A stretch of DNA of 64,000 nt, taken from Gramella sp. KN1008 (GTDB lineage: Bacteria > Bacteroidota > Bacteroidia > Flavobacteriales > Flavobacteriaceae). Positions 52,063 through 61,227 of the stretch are shown here, in pieces; the first letter of the stretch is position 1, and each line of letters begins with the position of its first letter. The stretch is from NCBI RefSeq assembly GCF_004332155.1, contig NZ_SJDV01000004.1, positions 1 through 64,000 on the forward strand. Reading direction: 5' to 3'. The position numbers and the translations under genes are program-made. The notes beneath the pieces are model-generated. The model was given only the letters and a program-made list of their open reading frames with translations. It ran no database searches and was not told the DNA's origin.

Positions 52063-53505
52063 TTGAGTACTTTAAAAAGATTTTTTCAAGACACTCTTAT
52101 TTACGGTTTTGCGACGGTATTCCCACGCCTCATGAACTTTGTGCTGGTGCCGTTACATACCGATATTCTTCCTGCAGAGGAGTATTCGGTGAATACTGTT
52201 TTTTATGTTTGGGCTGCATTCTTTAATGTGGTGCTCACTTATGGGATGGAAACCTCTTTTTTCCGGTTCTTCAGTCAGTCCAAAGAAAAGGGGAGCGTAT
52301 TTTCAACTGCTTTCATTGCTCTTACGGTTACTACGGTTCTTTTTGCGATTGGAGTCTTTATTTTTCAGGATTCGCTTATTGCCTTAATGGATCTGGATCC
52401 GTTCTATTTTCAGTTGCTGTTCAGCGTGCTGGTTCTTGATACATTAGTAGTTGTTCCCTTCGCATATCTTAGGGCTACCGGAAGACCCATCAAATTTGCC
52501 GGGATTAAGATCATCAATATCCTGATCTATGTGCTACTCAATTTCTATTTTCTCTGGTTTGTCAGGGATTATCCGCAATATGCACCGCAATTCGTTCTAA
52601 ATAATTATGGGCCAAAGGATATTGTGGGCTATATTTTTATGGCCAATGTTGCGGCAAGCGGTGTGACATTTTTATTATTACTGCCTTACTTTTTCAGGAC
52701 TAAGATCAGCTTTGAATTTGGCATTTTTAAACAGATGTGGAAATATGGCTGGCCCATCATGGTGGCAGGGATCGCATTCGTGATAAATGAAAATCTTGAT
52801 AAGATCCTGATCAAGGATATGATCTCAGAAGAGGTTATGGGTGCTTATTCCGGTTGTTATAAACTGGCCGTCTTTATGACCATCTTCGTCCAGGCCTTTA
52901 AGATGGGAGCCGAACCCTTCTTCTTTAATCACTCTCAAAAAGAAAATGCAAGAGAGACCTATGCGGAGATACTGAAGTATTTTGTAATCTGCGGAAGCAT
53001 TATATTCCTTATCCTGGTAAGTTTTATTGATTTTTTCAAAGCCCTGGTGATTAGGGATTCGGAATACTGGAGGGCGATTGGGATAGTCCCGATTATTTTA
53101 CTTGCCAATCTTTTTCTGGGCGTCTACCATAATCTCTCGGTATGGTATAAACTTACCGATAAGACCCGTACCGGGATGTATATCTCGATCTTTGGAGCGA
53201 TTATCACCATTTTGCTGAATATTGTCCTGATTCCGGTTATGGGATTCATGGCGGCCGCATGGGCTACACTGGTAGCATATGGCAGTATGATGCTTATTTC
53301 CTATTTTCTTGGAAAAAAGTACTATCCTGTACCTTATAACGTTAAAAAAATAAGTTTTTATTTGTTGCTTTCTGTGGGACTTTCAATACTTTCCTTCACA
53401 TTTTTCAGGGAAAATTATATGGCAGGAATAGCTGTGACAGGAGCATTCCTTCTGATAGTATTTTCAATGGAACGCAAACAACTTTATAAAATCCTAAATC
53501 AATGA
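52063..53505 (+). CDS. Oligosaccharide flippase (MOP/Wzx superfamily)
   Basis: A 480-residue membrane protein with about 12-14 spans, related to Wzx/MviN-type polysaccharide exporters. It begins [20 protein letters not shown] (about 3-22), the conserved amphipathic start of these flippases, and has [17 protein letters not shown] (about 60-76) and [23 protein letters not shown]. It should flip lipid-linked sugar intermediates across the inner membrane for LPS or surface polysaccharide. The start is a TTG at 52063; no ATG is available nearby. It overlaps dut by four bases (ATGA) and heads a run of six closely spaced genes. Confidence 0.88.
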   Translation: MSTLKRFFQDTLIYGFATVFPRLMNFVLVPLHTDILPAEEYSVNTVFYVWAAFFNVVLTYGMETSFFRFFSQSKEKGSVFSTAFIALTVTTVLFAIGVFIFQDSLIALMDLDPFYFQLLFSVLVLDTLVVVPFAYLRATGRPIKFAGIKIINILIYVLLNFYFLWFVRDYPQYAPQFVLNNYGPKDIVGYIFMANVAASGVTFLLLLPYFFRTKISFEFGIFKQMWKYGWPIMVAGIAFVINENLDKILIKDMISEEVMGAYSGCYKLAVFMTIFVQAFKMGAEPFFFNHSQKENARETYAEILKYFVICGSIIFLILVSFIDFFKALVIRDSEYWRAIGIVPIILLANLFLGVYHNLSVWYKLTDKTRTGMYISIFGAIITILLNIVLIPVMGFMAAAWATLVAYGSMMLISYFLGKKYYPVPYNVKKISFYLLLSVGLSILSFTFFRENYMAGIAVTGAFLLIVFSMERKQLYKILNQ

Positions 53506-53936
53506 TTGTAAAGGTTATTAATAAATCGAAGCACGATTTACCAAATTATGAAACCGAAGCTTCCGCTGGTATGGACCTGCGGGCAAATATCGATGAACCG
53601 GTAGTGCTAAAACCTCTTGAAAGAGCCATCATAAAAACCGGACTTTTTATCGAGTTGCCAATTGGCTATGAAGCTCAGGTAAGACCACGAAGTGGACTGG
53701 CCGCCAAAAAAGGAATCACAGTTCTTAATTCTCCCGGTACTGTAGATGCTGATTATCGCGGTGAGATAGGAGTTATTCTGGTGAATCTTTCCAATGACGA
53801 ATTTACTGTTGAAGACGGTGAAAGGGTGGCACAACTTGTAATCGCTAAACATGAGCAGATAAAGTGGGAAGAGGCCGAGGTACTTCAGGAATCAGCACGA
53901 GGGGCCGGCGGATTTGGTAGCACTGGCCACAAATAA
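53502..53936 (+). CDS. dut: dUTP diphosphatase
   Basis: Dut hydrolyses dUTP to dUMP, keeping uracil out of DNA and supplying thymidylate synthesis. The 144-residue trimeric-type enzyme shows all five motifs: AGMDLRA (about 22-28), [11 protein letters not shown] (about 62-72), [14 protein letters not shown] (about 78-91), ERVAQLVI (about 107-114) and [10 protein letters not shown] (about 132-141). The start overlaps the flippase stop codon by four bases. This coupling of an essential nucleotide enzyme to a surface-sugar gene is positional only. Confidence 0.97.
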   Translation: MIVKVINKSKHDLPNYETEASAGMDLRANIDEPVVLKPLERAIIKTGLFIELPIGYEAQVRPRSGLAAKKGITVLNSPGTVDADYRGEIGVILVNLSNDEFTVEDGERVAQLVIAKHEQIKWEEAEVLQESARGAGGFGSTGHK

Positions 53937-54009
53937 TTATTAAAAAAGAAAATCATTAACCTCTTTGAATTCCATTCAGGCAATTCCGGAGGCACTTAAA
54001 AAAATTGAA

Positions 54010-55020
54010 ATGAAAATTATCGTACCAATGGCGGGTCGCGGGTCGCGACTTCGTCCACATACCTTAACAGTTCCAAAACCTTTAATACCAATAGCGGGTA
54101 AGCCAATCGTTCATAGGCTCGTAGAAGATATCGCAAAGGTTCTTGATGAAAAGATAGATGAAGTAGCCTTTATAATTGCAGAGGATTTTGGTGAAAAGGT
54201 TGAAAAAGATCTGATGAAGATCGCGAATAGCCTCGGAGCGAAAGGGACCATTTACTATCAGGACAAACCTCTTGGGACAGGTCACGCCATTATGTGTGCC
54301 AAGGAATCGCTTAGTGGTCCTGCGGTGATCGCTTATGCCGATACCTTGTTCAAGGCAGATTTCAACCTTGACAAATCGGCTGATGGCGTGATGTGGGTTA
54401 AAAAGGTGGAAAACCCGTCAGCTTTTGGAGTGGTACAACTTAACCAGGCTGGTGAGATCACAGATCTTGTAGAAAAGCCCGAAGAATTTGTGTCAGATCT
54501 TGCAGTTATAGGAATCTATTATTTCAAGGATGTTGAAGTATTGAAAAATGAACTTCAGGGGGTGCTTGATGATAAACTTACCAGGGGAGGAGAATACCAG
54601 ATTAATGACGGAATAGAAAGAATGAGAGCCAATGGTTTGAAATTCGTTCCAGGGAAGGTAGATGAATGGATGGACTGCGGGAATAAGAATGTAACTGTAG
54701 AAACCAATGGGCGTATGTTGAATTTTCTTCATCAGGATGGTGAAAAGCTTATATCCGACTCTGTGAAGATCAGAAATGCCGAGATAACCGAACCCTGTTA
54801 TATTGGAGAAAATGTCGAACTTGTAAATGCGAAGATAGGACCCAATGTTTCGATAGGTGATGGCAGTAGGATTGAGGATTCAACGATTAAAAACAGCCTT
54901 ATCCAAACAGAGGCGGTTATAAAAAATGCCAGTCTGGATAACGCTATGATCGGGAATCATGCTAAATTTGATGGTAACTTCACTCAGATTAGCATTGGAG
55001 ACTATTCGGTACTGGAATAA
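54010..55020 (+). CDS. Sugar-phosphate nucleotidyltransferase with left-handed beta-helix
   Basis: A 336-residue enzyme that makes an NDP-sugar from NTP and sugar-1-phosphate. The N-terminal domain begins MKIIVPMAGRGSRLRPHT, with PKPLIPIAGKP after it (about 21-31), the classic nucleotidyltransferase loop. The domain runs to about 240; GEYQINDGIERMRANG and CGNKNVTVETN are conserved. The C-terminus (about 255-335) is a hexapeptide beta-helix (IGENVELVNAKIGPNVSIG). It may be a glucose-1-phosphate thymidylyl-/uridylyltransferase; specificity is unknown. The ATG at 54010 is chosen over a TTG at 53965 because it begins the conserved domain directly. Confidence 0.88.
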   Translation: MKIIVPMAGRGSRLRPHTLTVPKPLIPIAGKPIVHRLVEDIAKVLDEKIDEVAFIIAEDFGEKVEKDLMKIANSLGAKGTIYYQDKPLGTGHAIMCAKESLSGPAVIAYADTLFKADFNLDKSADGVMWVKKVENPSAFGVVQLNQAGEITDLVEKPEEFVSDLAVIGIYYFKDVEVLKNELQGVLDDKLTRGGEYQINDGIERMRANGLKFVPGKVDEWMDCGNKNVTVETNGRMLNFLHQDGEKLISDSVKIRNAEITEPCYIGENVELVNAKIGPNVSIGDGSRIEDSTIKNSLIQTEAVIKNASLDNAMIGNHAKFDGNFTQISIGDYSVLE

Positions 55021-55029
55021 AAATTAAAA

Positions 55030-56394
55030 ATGAAATACCTGTTTATCACCCTGATGATGGCCATTCTGGCATTTCCTGTAAAATCTCAGGAGGTGCCACA
55101 GCCTTTGCAGGATGTTAATCAGGATGATCTGGGAAATGTAACCGATGAATTTCAGGAGTATTTCTTTGAGGCCCTAAAGCAAAAAGGAATAGAGAATTAC
55201 GAAAAAGCGATAATCGCTCTCGAGAAATGTCTCAGCCTGGACTCAGAAAGGGCGGTGGTCTATTTTGAACTGGGAAAGAATTACCGTGAACTTGAACAGT
55301 TTGATAAGGCCATTGATAATTTTCAGAAGGCTCATGAGCTTCAGCCAAAAAAGGAACCTATTCTTGTCTACCTTTTTCAGACCTACGGAATGACCGAGGA
55401 TTATGACGGTGCTATTGCCACGGTGAAGAAGCTTATTTCGTTTGATAAAACATATAAAGAAGACCTAGCCAATCTTTATCTTCTTAATAAAAATTATGAT
55501 GAAGCGCTGGGCTTACTGGATGAACTGGATGAAGAACTCGGAGTTAGCAGTTATCGTAATTCCATGAGAAGACAGATCTATGCCCGCACCAGTAATACCG
55601 GGGCACAAATAGATAATTTACAACAAAGTATTACCGATAACCCCGAAGTGGAGCAGAATTATCTTAACCTTATCTATATCTATAGTGAGCAGGGAGACGA
55701 AGAAGAGGCTTTCATGGTGGCACAGGAGCTTTTAGAAGCGAATCCCGGCTCTTCTATAGCGCATCTGGCTCTATACAAGTTCTATCTCAATAAAGGCGAT
55801 GCTGACGCTGCTGTTGCGTCCATGAAAATCGTCTTTGAAAGTGAAGAGATTGATGTCGAATCAAAATTCAAGGTTCTTAATGATTTCCTGACTTTTGTTC
55901 AGGACAATCCCGCTTATGAAGAGGTACTTATTCAGGTTGCCGGCAAGCTTACCGAATGGGAAAATGCGCCAAAGCTTTATGAACAGTTGGGGCAGTATTA
56001 CATGAAAAAGAACAATAGAGAAGACGCTCTCACGTTCTTTGAACTGGGTCTTAAGGAAAATCCCGATAATTTTGAACTTATCAGGAATACACTTCTTTTG
56101 CAGCTTGAATTCGAAAAATATGAAGCTGCGAGGGATTTAAGTGCTGAGGCACTGGAAAGTTTTCCGTCCCAGGCGGTATTTTATCTGCTTCAGGGTGTTG
56201 CGCTGAATAAACTTGCAGACTTTGAAGCTGCCGAAGAGAGCCTTATGGAAGGCCTGGATTACCTGATAGATGATATTCGCATGGAGGTTGACTTCTATTC
56301 TCAGCTGGCTATTAGCTACAATGGTATGAATAATGTTAGTAAAGCAGAAGAGTATCGTCGCAAGGCGCAAAATTTGAAAAAAGAAATTAACTGA
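55030..56394 (+). CDS. Secreted tetratricopeptide-repeat protein
   Basis: A 454-residue protein with a signal peptide (about 1-20, ending VKSQE) and repeated TPR motifs, for example IENYEKAIIALEKCLSLD (about 56-73), YFELGKNYRELEQFDKAIDN and AALTFF-like pairs further on. TPR proteins mediate protein contacts; this one is expected in the periplasm. It starts nine bases after the nucleotidyltransferase and overlaps the DUF4292 gene by one base (TGATG). It probably belongs to the envelope-assembly unit with the lipoprotein and EnvC-like gene. Confidence 0.85.
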   Translation: MKYLFITLMMAILAFPVKSQEVPQPLQDVNQDDLGNVTDEFQEYFFEALKQKGIENYEKAIIALEKCLSLDSERAVVYFELGKNYRELEQFDKAIDNFQKAHELQPKKEPILVYLFQTYGMTEDYDGAIATVKKLISFDKTYKEDLANLYLLNKNYDEALGLLDELDEELGVSSYRNSMRRQIYARTSNTGAQIDNLQQSITDNPEVEQNYLNLIYIYSEQGDEEEAFMVAQELLEANPGSSIAHLALYKFYLNKGDADAAVASMKIVFESEEIDVESKFKVLNDFLTFVQDNPAYEEVLIQVAGKLTEWENAPKLYEQLGQYYMKKNNREDALTFFELGLKENPDNFELIRNTLLLQLEFEKYEAARDLSAEALESFPSQAVFYLLQGVALNKLADFEAAEESLMEGLDYLIDDIRMEVDFYSQLAISYNGMNNVSKAEEYRRKAQNLKKEIN

Positions 56395-57164
56395 TGTTGA
56401 AGAAGATATTTGTTTTAATCGCAATTTCCGGATTTGTAATTAGTTGTGGTAGCAGCAGGTCTGCCTCGGGAATTGCTACAAAGAATGCCGAAGCTGTTTC
56501 AGTGATCAAAAAGCACTATACCAACGAAACCGATTTTAACACGGCTTCAGGAAAGTTACGTGCCGTTTATCAGAATACTGAAAAGACCCAGTCCGTGAAT
56601 CTGAGCTTTAGAATGAAAAAAGATGAAGCGATCTGGATGAGCGCCAGTATTCTTGGTTTTCCGGTGGCTAAAGCCTATATCACACCTACAAGTGTAAGTT
56701 ATTATGAAAAGGTAACCCAGACTTATTTTGAAGGAGACTTCAGCCTGGTGAGCGAATTCCTGGGAACCCCGCTGGATTTTAAAAAGCTCCAAAATTTATT
56801 GATCGGTCAGGCTATTTATGACCTGCGGGCAGAAGAATATGATTTTATGCAATCTCCTCGTGGTTTTCAATTTGTTAATGATGGCGTGGACAATATGAAG
56901 AAAATGTTCCTTTTAAATCCGGGTAGTTTCAAAGCCGGTGCCCAGCAGCTGGCACAGGAGAATGAGAACCGAAGTTTAACTGTAACCTATTCAGAATATC
57001 AAAGCGTGGACGGAATGGTATTTCCGGAAAATATTAAGATCATTGCAAATGAAGGAGGCTCCAGCACCAATATAGATCTAACTTACAGATCCCTTTCTTT
57101 TAACGAAGAGGTGAGCTTCCCGTTTGAGATCCCGTCAGGTTATGAAGAAATCAGTTTAAAATGA
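56394..57164 (+). CDS. DUF4292 family lipoprotein
   Basis: A 256-residue lipoprotein: signal MLKKIFVLIAISGFVISC, Cys at about 18, then GSSRSASGIATKNAEA. The mature domain (about 40-250) has SLNFRMKKDEAIWMSASILGFPVAKAYI-like pattern (parts VNLSFRMKKDEAIWMSAS), the half-barrel shared by DUF4292 and LolB-like lipoproteins. A role in handling lipoproteins or LPS at the outer membrane is plausible. It is coupled to the TPR gene in front and to the EnvC-like gene behind (four-base ATGA overlap). Confidence 0.85.
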   Translation: MLKKIFVLIAISGFVISCGSSRSASGIATKNAEAVSVIKKHYTNETDFNTASGKLRAVYQNTEKTQSVNLSFRMKKDEAIWMSASILGFPVAKAYITPTSVSYYEKVTQTYFEGDFSLVSEFLGTPLDFKKLQNLLIGQAIYDLRAEEYDFMQSPRGFQFVNDGVDNMKKMFLLNPGSFKAGAQQLAQENENRSLTVTYSEYQSVDGMVFPENIKIIANEGGSSTNIDLTYRSLSFNEEVSFPFEIPSGYEEISLK

Positions 57165-58384
57165 TCGGAATAAATTATTCTAGACCCTTACTTTTCCTAT
57201 TTGTCCTATTTCTTGGTTTTAATGTTACCAATGCTCAGACTAATCGTGACGAGCTTGAAAAAAGGCGGATAGAACTCAGAAACGAGATAAGCAGGATCAA
57301 TGAACTGCGTATCTCCAATCAAAAAAAGCAGCGTTCTGTTCTTGGTCAGGTGGAGGATCTCAACCAGCAGATCAAAAGCACAGAAGACCTTATTAAACTT
57401 ACCAATCAGCAGGCAAACCTTCTTACTCGCGAAATAAATACGAATACCAACAAAATTGGCCAACTAAGGAAGGAACTCGAACAACTTAAGGAGGATTATG
57501 CCAGAATGATCCGCAGATCGTATAAAAGTAAATCCCAGCAAAGCAGGATCATGTTCCTGTTATCGTCTAAGAACTTTTTACAGGCCTATAAGCGGCTTCA
57601 GTATATGAAACAGTATACTGAGTATAGAAAACAGCAGGGAGAGGAAATAAAGGCAAACACGGCACAATTGCAGGAACTTAATTCCAGGCTTGTACAACAA
57701 AAGGAAGAAAAGGAACAATTGATTGCCGAAAACCGTAAAACGAGGGCTGAACTGGAAAAGAACCGAAGATCTCAGCAGGAGCTGATGGCTACGATAAAAA
57801 AACGGGAAGGGCAGTTCGCGGCGCAGATAAGGCAAAAGCAAAATGAGATTGACGAGATAGATCGCGCCATAGAAAGAATGATTCGTGAATCTATCGCTAA
57901 GAGCAATGAAGAAAGCGGTTCTTCTTCCAGAGATACTTATGAACTTACTCCTGCGGCCAAAGCGCTTGCGGCCGATTTTAATAATAACAAAGGGAAGTTG
58001 CCATGGCCAGTGAGATCAGGAGTGGTTACGATGAAATATGGCAAACAGCGGCATCCTGTGGTAAGATCGGTAATGGTAAATAATAATGGAGTTCGTATAG
58101 ATACCGATGAAGGAGGGAAGGCCCGTGCTGTTTTTAACGGTACCGTTAGTGAGGTTCAGGCTGTTAAGGGAGCCAATAAAGCGGTTATGGTAAGGCATGG
58201 TGATTATATCACCATTTATAATAACCTGGAAACAGTGTATGTTAAAAGAGGAGATGTGGTGGTAACTGAACAGGAGATTGGAGAGATAGCCACTAGCAGG
58301 ACTACCGGCAAAACGACCCTGCACTTTTTGCTGTATAAGAACAATCAGAAAATGGATCCGGCAGACTGGATCTATCGAATGTAA
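57161..58384 (+). CDS. EnvC-like murein hydrolase activator (degenerate LytM)
   Basis: A 407-residue secreted protein: signal peptide (about 1-25, ending TNAQ), a very long coiled coil (about 30-245) and a C-terminal LytM/M23 fold (about 285-405). In catalytic M23 enzymes the zinc ligands lie in HxGxD and HxH patterns. Here the first reads NNNGVRID (the His is Asn) and the second TLHFLL (first His is Thr), so zinc binding is probably lost. That is the EnvC/NlpD situation: activation of cell-wall amidases during division. It is the last gene of the flippase-dut-NTase-TPR-DUF4292 run. Confidence 0.88.
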   Translation: MIGINYSRPLLFLFVLFLGFNVTNAQTNRDELEKRRIELRNEISRINELRISNQKKQRSVLGQVEDLNQQIKSTEDLIKLTNQQANLLTREINTNTNKIGQLRKELEQLKEDYARMIRRSYKSKSQQSRIMFLLSSKNFLQAYKRLQYMKQYTEYRKQQGEEIKANTAQLQELNSRLVQQKEEKEQLIAENRKTRAELEKNRRSQQELMATIKKREGQFAAQIRQKQNEIDEIDRAIERMIRESIAKSNEESGSSSRDTYELTPAAKALAADFNNNKGKLPWPVRSGVVTMKYGKQRHPVVRSVMVNNNGVRIDTDEGGKARAVFNGTVSEVQAVKGANKAVMVRHGDYITIYNNLETVYVKRGDVVVTEQEIGEIATSRTTGKTTLHFLLYKNNQKMDPADWIYRM

Positions 58385-58507
58385 AATTGATTTAGACGAC
58401 TTTTTAATAAAAAGAGATTACTTCGGTATAAAACTCACCTATAATAAGTAAACGTAAACCGGAAGGATTTTCCTCGCACTGAAACACATCTATCCGGTCT
58501 CAAATTG

Positions 58508-58527
58508 AAGGAAAGTAAGTTTTCCTT
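58508..58527. terminator. Weak hairpin between EnvC-like gene and thioesterase
   Basis: AAGGAAA (58508-58514) pairs with TTTCCTT (58521-58527) around a six-base loop, between two convergent genes. The stem is only seven pairs without a strong T-run, so termination is uncertain. The rest of 58385-58531 holds nothing else I can support. Confidence 0.3.
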
Positions 58528-58531
58528 TTGC

Positions 58532-59041
58532 TTATTCAAACAAGGCCTTCAACTCGGTGGCTTCTGCAGGTTTCATTTTACCCGCGAGTACCAGGCTCAA
58601 TTGTTTTCTTCTTAATGCTGCTGCAAATCGTTCCTTTTCAAGATCTGTTTCAGGCTCTAATGGTGGAATTTTAACGGGAGTTCCGGTTTCATCTACTGCA
58701 ACGAAAGTATAGATAGCTTCATTAGCCTTGCTTCTGCGGCCACTTTCCCGGTCTTCGATCCATACGTCGATAAATATCTCCATGGAAGATTTAAAAGCCC
58801 TTGAAACGGCTGCTTCTACGGTTACAACACTACCTAAAGGAATAGCTTTATTAAAGGCAACATGATTAACAGAGGCGGTCACCACGATCCTACGGCTGTG
58901 CCTTCTGGCCGCAATACTCGCAGCACGGTCCATTCTGGCAAGTAATTCACCACCAAAAAGATTGTTCAATGGATTGGTTTCACTGGGTAAGACCAGATCT
59001 GTCAAGGTAGTACGCGATTCGCTGGGTAGTTTAGCCTCCAT
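58532..59041 (-). CDS. Acyl-CoA thioesterase (hotdog fold)
   Basis: Cleaves acyl-CoA to free acid and CoA. The 169-residue protein has the ACOT/BFIT-type hotdog pattern: TLTDLVLPSETNPLNNLFGGELLARMD (shown in part: LPSETNPLNNLFGGE, about 16-30), with the conserved Asn and Gly-Gly, RHSRRIVVTASVNHVAFNK (about 47-65) and GSVVTVEAAVSR. One hotdog domain is followed by a charged helical tail. The substrate chain length is unknown. The gene is divergent from nothing in particular: it lies downstream of the SPOR gene on the same strand but has its own promoter element. Confidence 0.9.
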   Translation of the reverse strand: MEAKLPSESRTTLTDLVLPSETNPLNNLFGGELLARMDRAASIAARRHSRRIVVTASVNHVAFNKAIPLGSVVTVEAAVSRAFKSSMEIFIDVWIEDRESGRRSKANEAIYTFVAVDETGTPVKIPPLEPETDLEKERFAAALRRKQLSLVLAGKMKPAEATELKALFE

Positions 59042-59054
59042 ATTTATTTTTGTG

Positions 59055-59062
59055 CAAAAATA
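59055..59062 (-). promoter_or_regulatory. Candidate -7 element for the thioesterase
   Basis: The minus strand reads TATTTTTG, matching TAnnTTTG, 13 bases before the ATG at 59041. Confidence 0.5.
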
Positions 59063-59097
59063 AGGAGGATTTAGGAGGTAGCGCCGTTAATAAAGTA

Positions 59098-60027
59098 TTA
59101 AAGTTCCTGAACCAGTAACCAGGCACCTTCATTGCTTCTCTTAACTTCATAAAGTTTGTTGATAGCCTCCCTGCGAGTCTGATGACTTGAATAAACTACC
59201 TGGTGAAGTCCATATTTGTTGGCTCCAATAAGTCTCGCCTTATGGCCTTCTTCGCGTAATTCCTTTACCTTCTTCTCGGCATTTTCTTCAACTCTAAATG
59301 CCCCGGCAACTATATGGTAATTACCTGATTGTTTTTCAACTTCAAAAGTGACGGCTGGCAGAGGATTGTCTATTACAAAGGTAGCCTGCTGTATCTGCTC
59401 CTGCAGTTTGCTTTCAGCCTCCTGTTGCTCAGCGATATTATGTTTTGAAACCTGACTGCTGTAAATATTCAGACCGGCAAAGCTTGAAATTCCAATAGCT
59501 ATCAATCCTATGGCAGCATATCTAAGTATTTTAGAGCTTCTTTTTTCAGGAGTGAAAAGAAGTGGAGCTTTTTCTTCCAGTTCTTCTACCTGCTGCTTGT
59601 ATACTTCTCTTTGAACCGCAGTGGTTTTGAAGGAATCAAGCCCAAAAGACTGAGTAAGGAAATTTATCTGGGTAAATGGCTCGAACTGAAGTTTGTCTTC
59701 GCTATCCAGATAGAACTTACCAATATTTGCCAGCTCAGCTTTCGATTCATTCTGTAATGAGTTTTCCAGATCGTAAACGAATTCCTGGATCATATTACTT
59801 GCCACATTGTACTTCACCGCTTCCACTTCTGCAATATAATTCACCAGAAGCCCGTCATTCTTGATCAACTGCCTGTTGAAAGAAATAAGTTTTTTAGGTG
59901 GATAGAATTCATTGGAATCGTTGTCTATATATGCCGATTGCTTCTGGGATAAAAAGGCCCCGAAACCGGGTAAAACTACGCATTCGTATCTGTAGAGTAG
60001 GTCCTGGATGTGGCTGGTTATATTCAT
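59098..60027 (-). CDS. HU-CCDC81 and SPOR domain protein
   Basis: A 309-residue inner-membrane protein. The N-terminal region (about 1-135) is an HU-CCDC81-type domain pair, starting MNITSHIQDLLYRYECVV and LPGFGAFLSQKQS. One span follows (about 175-193, between KRSSKILRY and NIYSSQ), then a periplasmic stalk and a C-terminal SPOR domain (YHIVAGAFRVEENAEKK, about 236-252), which binds denuded septal peptidoglycan. This architecture is known in Bacteroidota and suggests a link between a nucleoid- or septum-related cytoplasmic domain and the division site. The ATG at 60027 is preferred over one three codons upstream. Confidence 0.9.
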   Translation of the reverse strand: MNITSHIQDLLYRYECVVLPGFGAFLSQKQSAYIDNDSNEFYPPKKLISFNRQLIKNDGLLVNYIAEVEAVKYNVASNMIQEFVYDLENSLQNESKAELANIGKFYLDSEDKLQFEPFTQINFLTQSFGLDSFKTTAVQREVYKQQVEELEEKAPLLFTPEKRSSKILRYAAIGLIAIGISSFAGLNIYSSQVSKHNIAEQQEAESKLQEQIQQATFVIDNPLPAVTFEVEKQSGNYHIVAGAFRVEENAEKKVKELREEGHKARLIGANKYGLHQVVYSSHQTRREAINKLYEVKRSNEGAWLLVQEL

Positions 60028-60033
60028 GGGCAG

Positions 60034-60041
60034 CAAAAATA
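60034..60041 (-). promoter_or_regulatory. Candidate -7 element for the SPOR gene
   Basis: The minus strand reads TATTTTTG, matching TAnnTTTG, six bases before the ATG at 60027. The longer frame that opens at 60036 overlaps it, which favours the shorter start. Confidence 0.45.
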
Positions 60042-60126
60042 TAAGTTATTGGTAGTGGGTTAAAGTTACCCAAAGAAATTTTATTAACAAATCTTTTTTT
60101 CTGTAATTTTAGTCAAATTAGGCTGC

Positions 60127-61227
60127 ATGAAATCGGAAGACTTACTCTATGTCCTGGCTTTGCAACATATTCCAAATCTGGGAGATACCACAGCAAAGAA
60201 ACTTATAAGGCATTTTGGAAATGCTGAAAATATCTTCAGGGAGAAGAAGTCTAATTTGCTTAAACTTGACGGCGTTGGGAGCATTAGGATAAAAGAGATT
60301 AATGATCCAGGGCATCTTAAGGCTGCTGAAGAGGAATTACATTTTATTGAAACCAATAAGATTAAGTATCATTATTTTCAGGAGAGCGATTATCCGGAAA
60401 AACTTAAACATTGCATTGATGGTCCTATATTGTTGTTCTCAAAAGGTAATATAGACCTGAAGAAAAAACGGATTATCAGTATCGTGGGAACGCGACAGAT
60501 TACTTCCCATGGGATGTCTTTTTGTGAAAAATTGATTGAAGATATTTCACCCCTGGAACCTGTGATCGTTTCAGGATTTGCATATGGAGTTGACATTACT
60601 GCTCAGAAAGCCGCTGTAAAGAACGGGCTTCAAACCATTGGCTGCCTTGCTCATGGACTTAACCAGGTATATCCGAAGGTGCATAAGAAATATGTCGCTC
60701 AGGTTGAGCAAAATGGTGGTTTTTTCACTGATTTCTGGAGCACCGATAAATTTGACCGTAATAATTTTCTGAAACGTAACCGGATAATTGCAGGGTTAAG
60801 TGAGGCTACGGTAGTTATTGAGAGTGCTGAAAAAGGGGGAGCTCTGGTCACCGCCGATATTGCCGGATCTTATGATCGCGAAGTCTTTGCCGTGCCTGGC
60901 AGACCCACCGATAAGTTCAGCCTGGGCTGTAACAATCTTATAAAGGCCCAGAAGGCTCATGTGCTTACGTCAGCGGCAGATCTTGCTTATATTCTTAACT
61001 GGGAAATCGAAGAAAAACAAAAATCGGTTCAGAAGCAGTTGTTCGTAGAACTGGAAGATGATGAGCAGAAGCTCTATGAATTTCTAAAGAGCAGGGGTAA
61101 AACAGAACTTGACCTCCTGGCTCTTAACTGTAATTTTCCCACTTTTAAAACAGCCTCTTTGTTGTTGAATATGGAATTAAAAGGTGTGATAAGGCCATTG
61201 CCCGGTAAATTATTTGAAGCTATCTAG
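60127..61227 (+). CDS. dprA: DNA-processing protein DprA
   Basis: DprA loads RecA on single-stranded DNA taken up during natural transformation. The 366-residue protein has an N-terminal helix-hairpin-helix/SAM-like part (about 1-70), the Rossmann-fold core with ISIVGTRQITSHG (about 117-129), IVSGFAYGVDITAQKAA (about 146-162) and AVPGRPTDKFSLGCN, and a C-terminal winged helix (about 310-366). Length is normal. Other competence genes are not in the window. Its stop codon shares the four bases CTAG with that of the convergent trpS gene. Confidence 0.95.
   Translation: MKSEDLLYVLALQHIPNLGDTTAKKLIRHFGNAENIFREKKSNLLKLDGVGSIRIKEINDPGHLKAAEEELHFIETNKIKYHYFQESDYPEKLKHCIDGPILLFSKGNIDLKKKRIISIVGTRQITSHGMSFCEKLIEDISPLEPVIVSGFAYGVDITAQKAAVKNGLQTIGCLAHGLNQVYPKVHKKYVAQVEQNGGFFTDFWSTDKFDRNNFLKRNRIIAGLSEATVVIESAEKGGALVTADIAGSYDREVFAVPGRPTDKFSLGCNNLIKAQKAHVLTSAADLAYILNWEIEEKQKSVQKQLFVELEDDEQKLYEFLKSRGKTELDLLALNCNFPTFKTASLLLNMELKGVIRPLPGKLFEAI

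Noticed and set aside
54010..55020. rfbA (glucose-1-phosphate thymidylyltransferase) to complete the rhamnose pathway
   Set aside because: The beta-helix C-terminus and sequence are not those of short RmlA, and it is far from rfbC/rfbD; specificity cannot be assigned.
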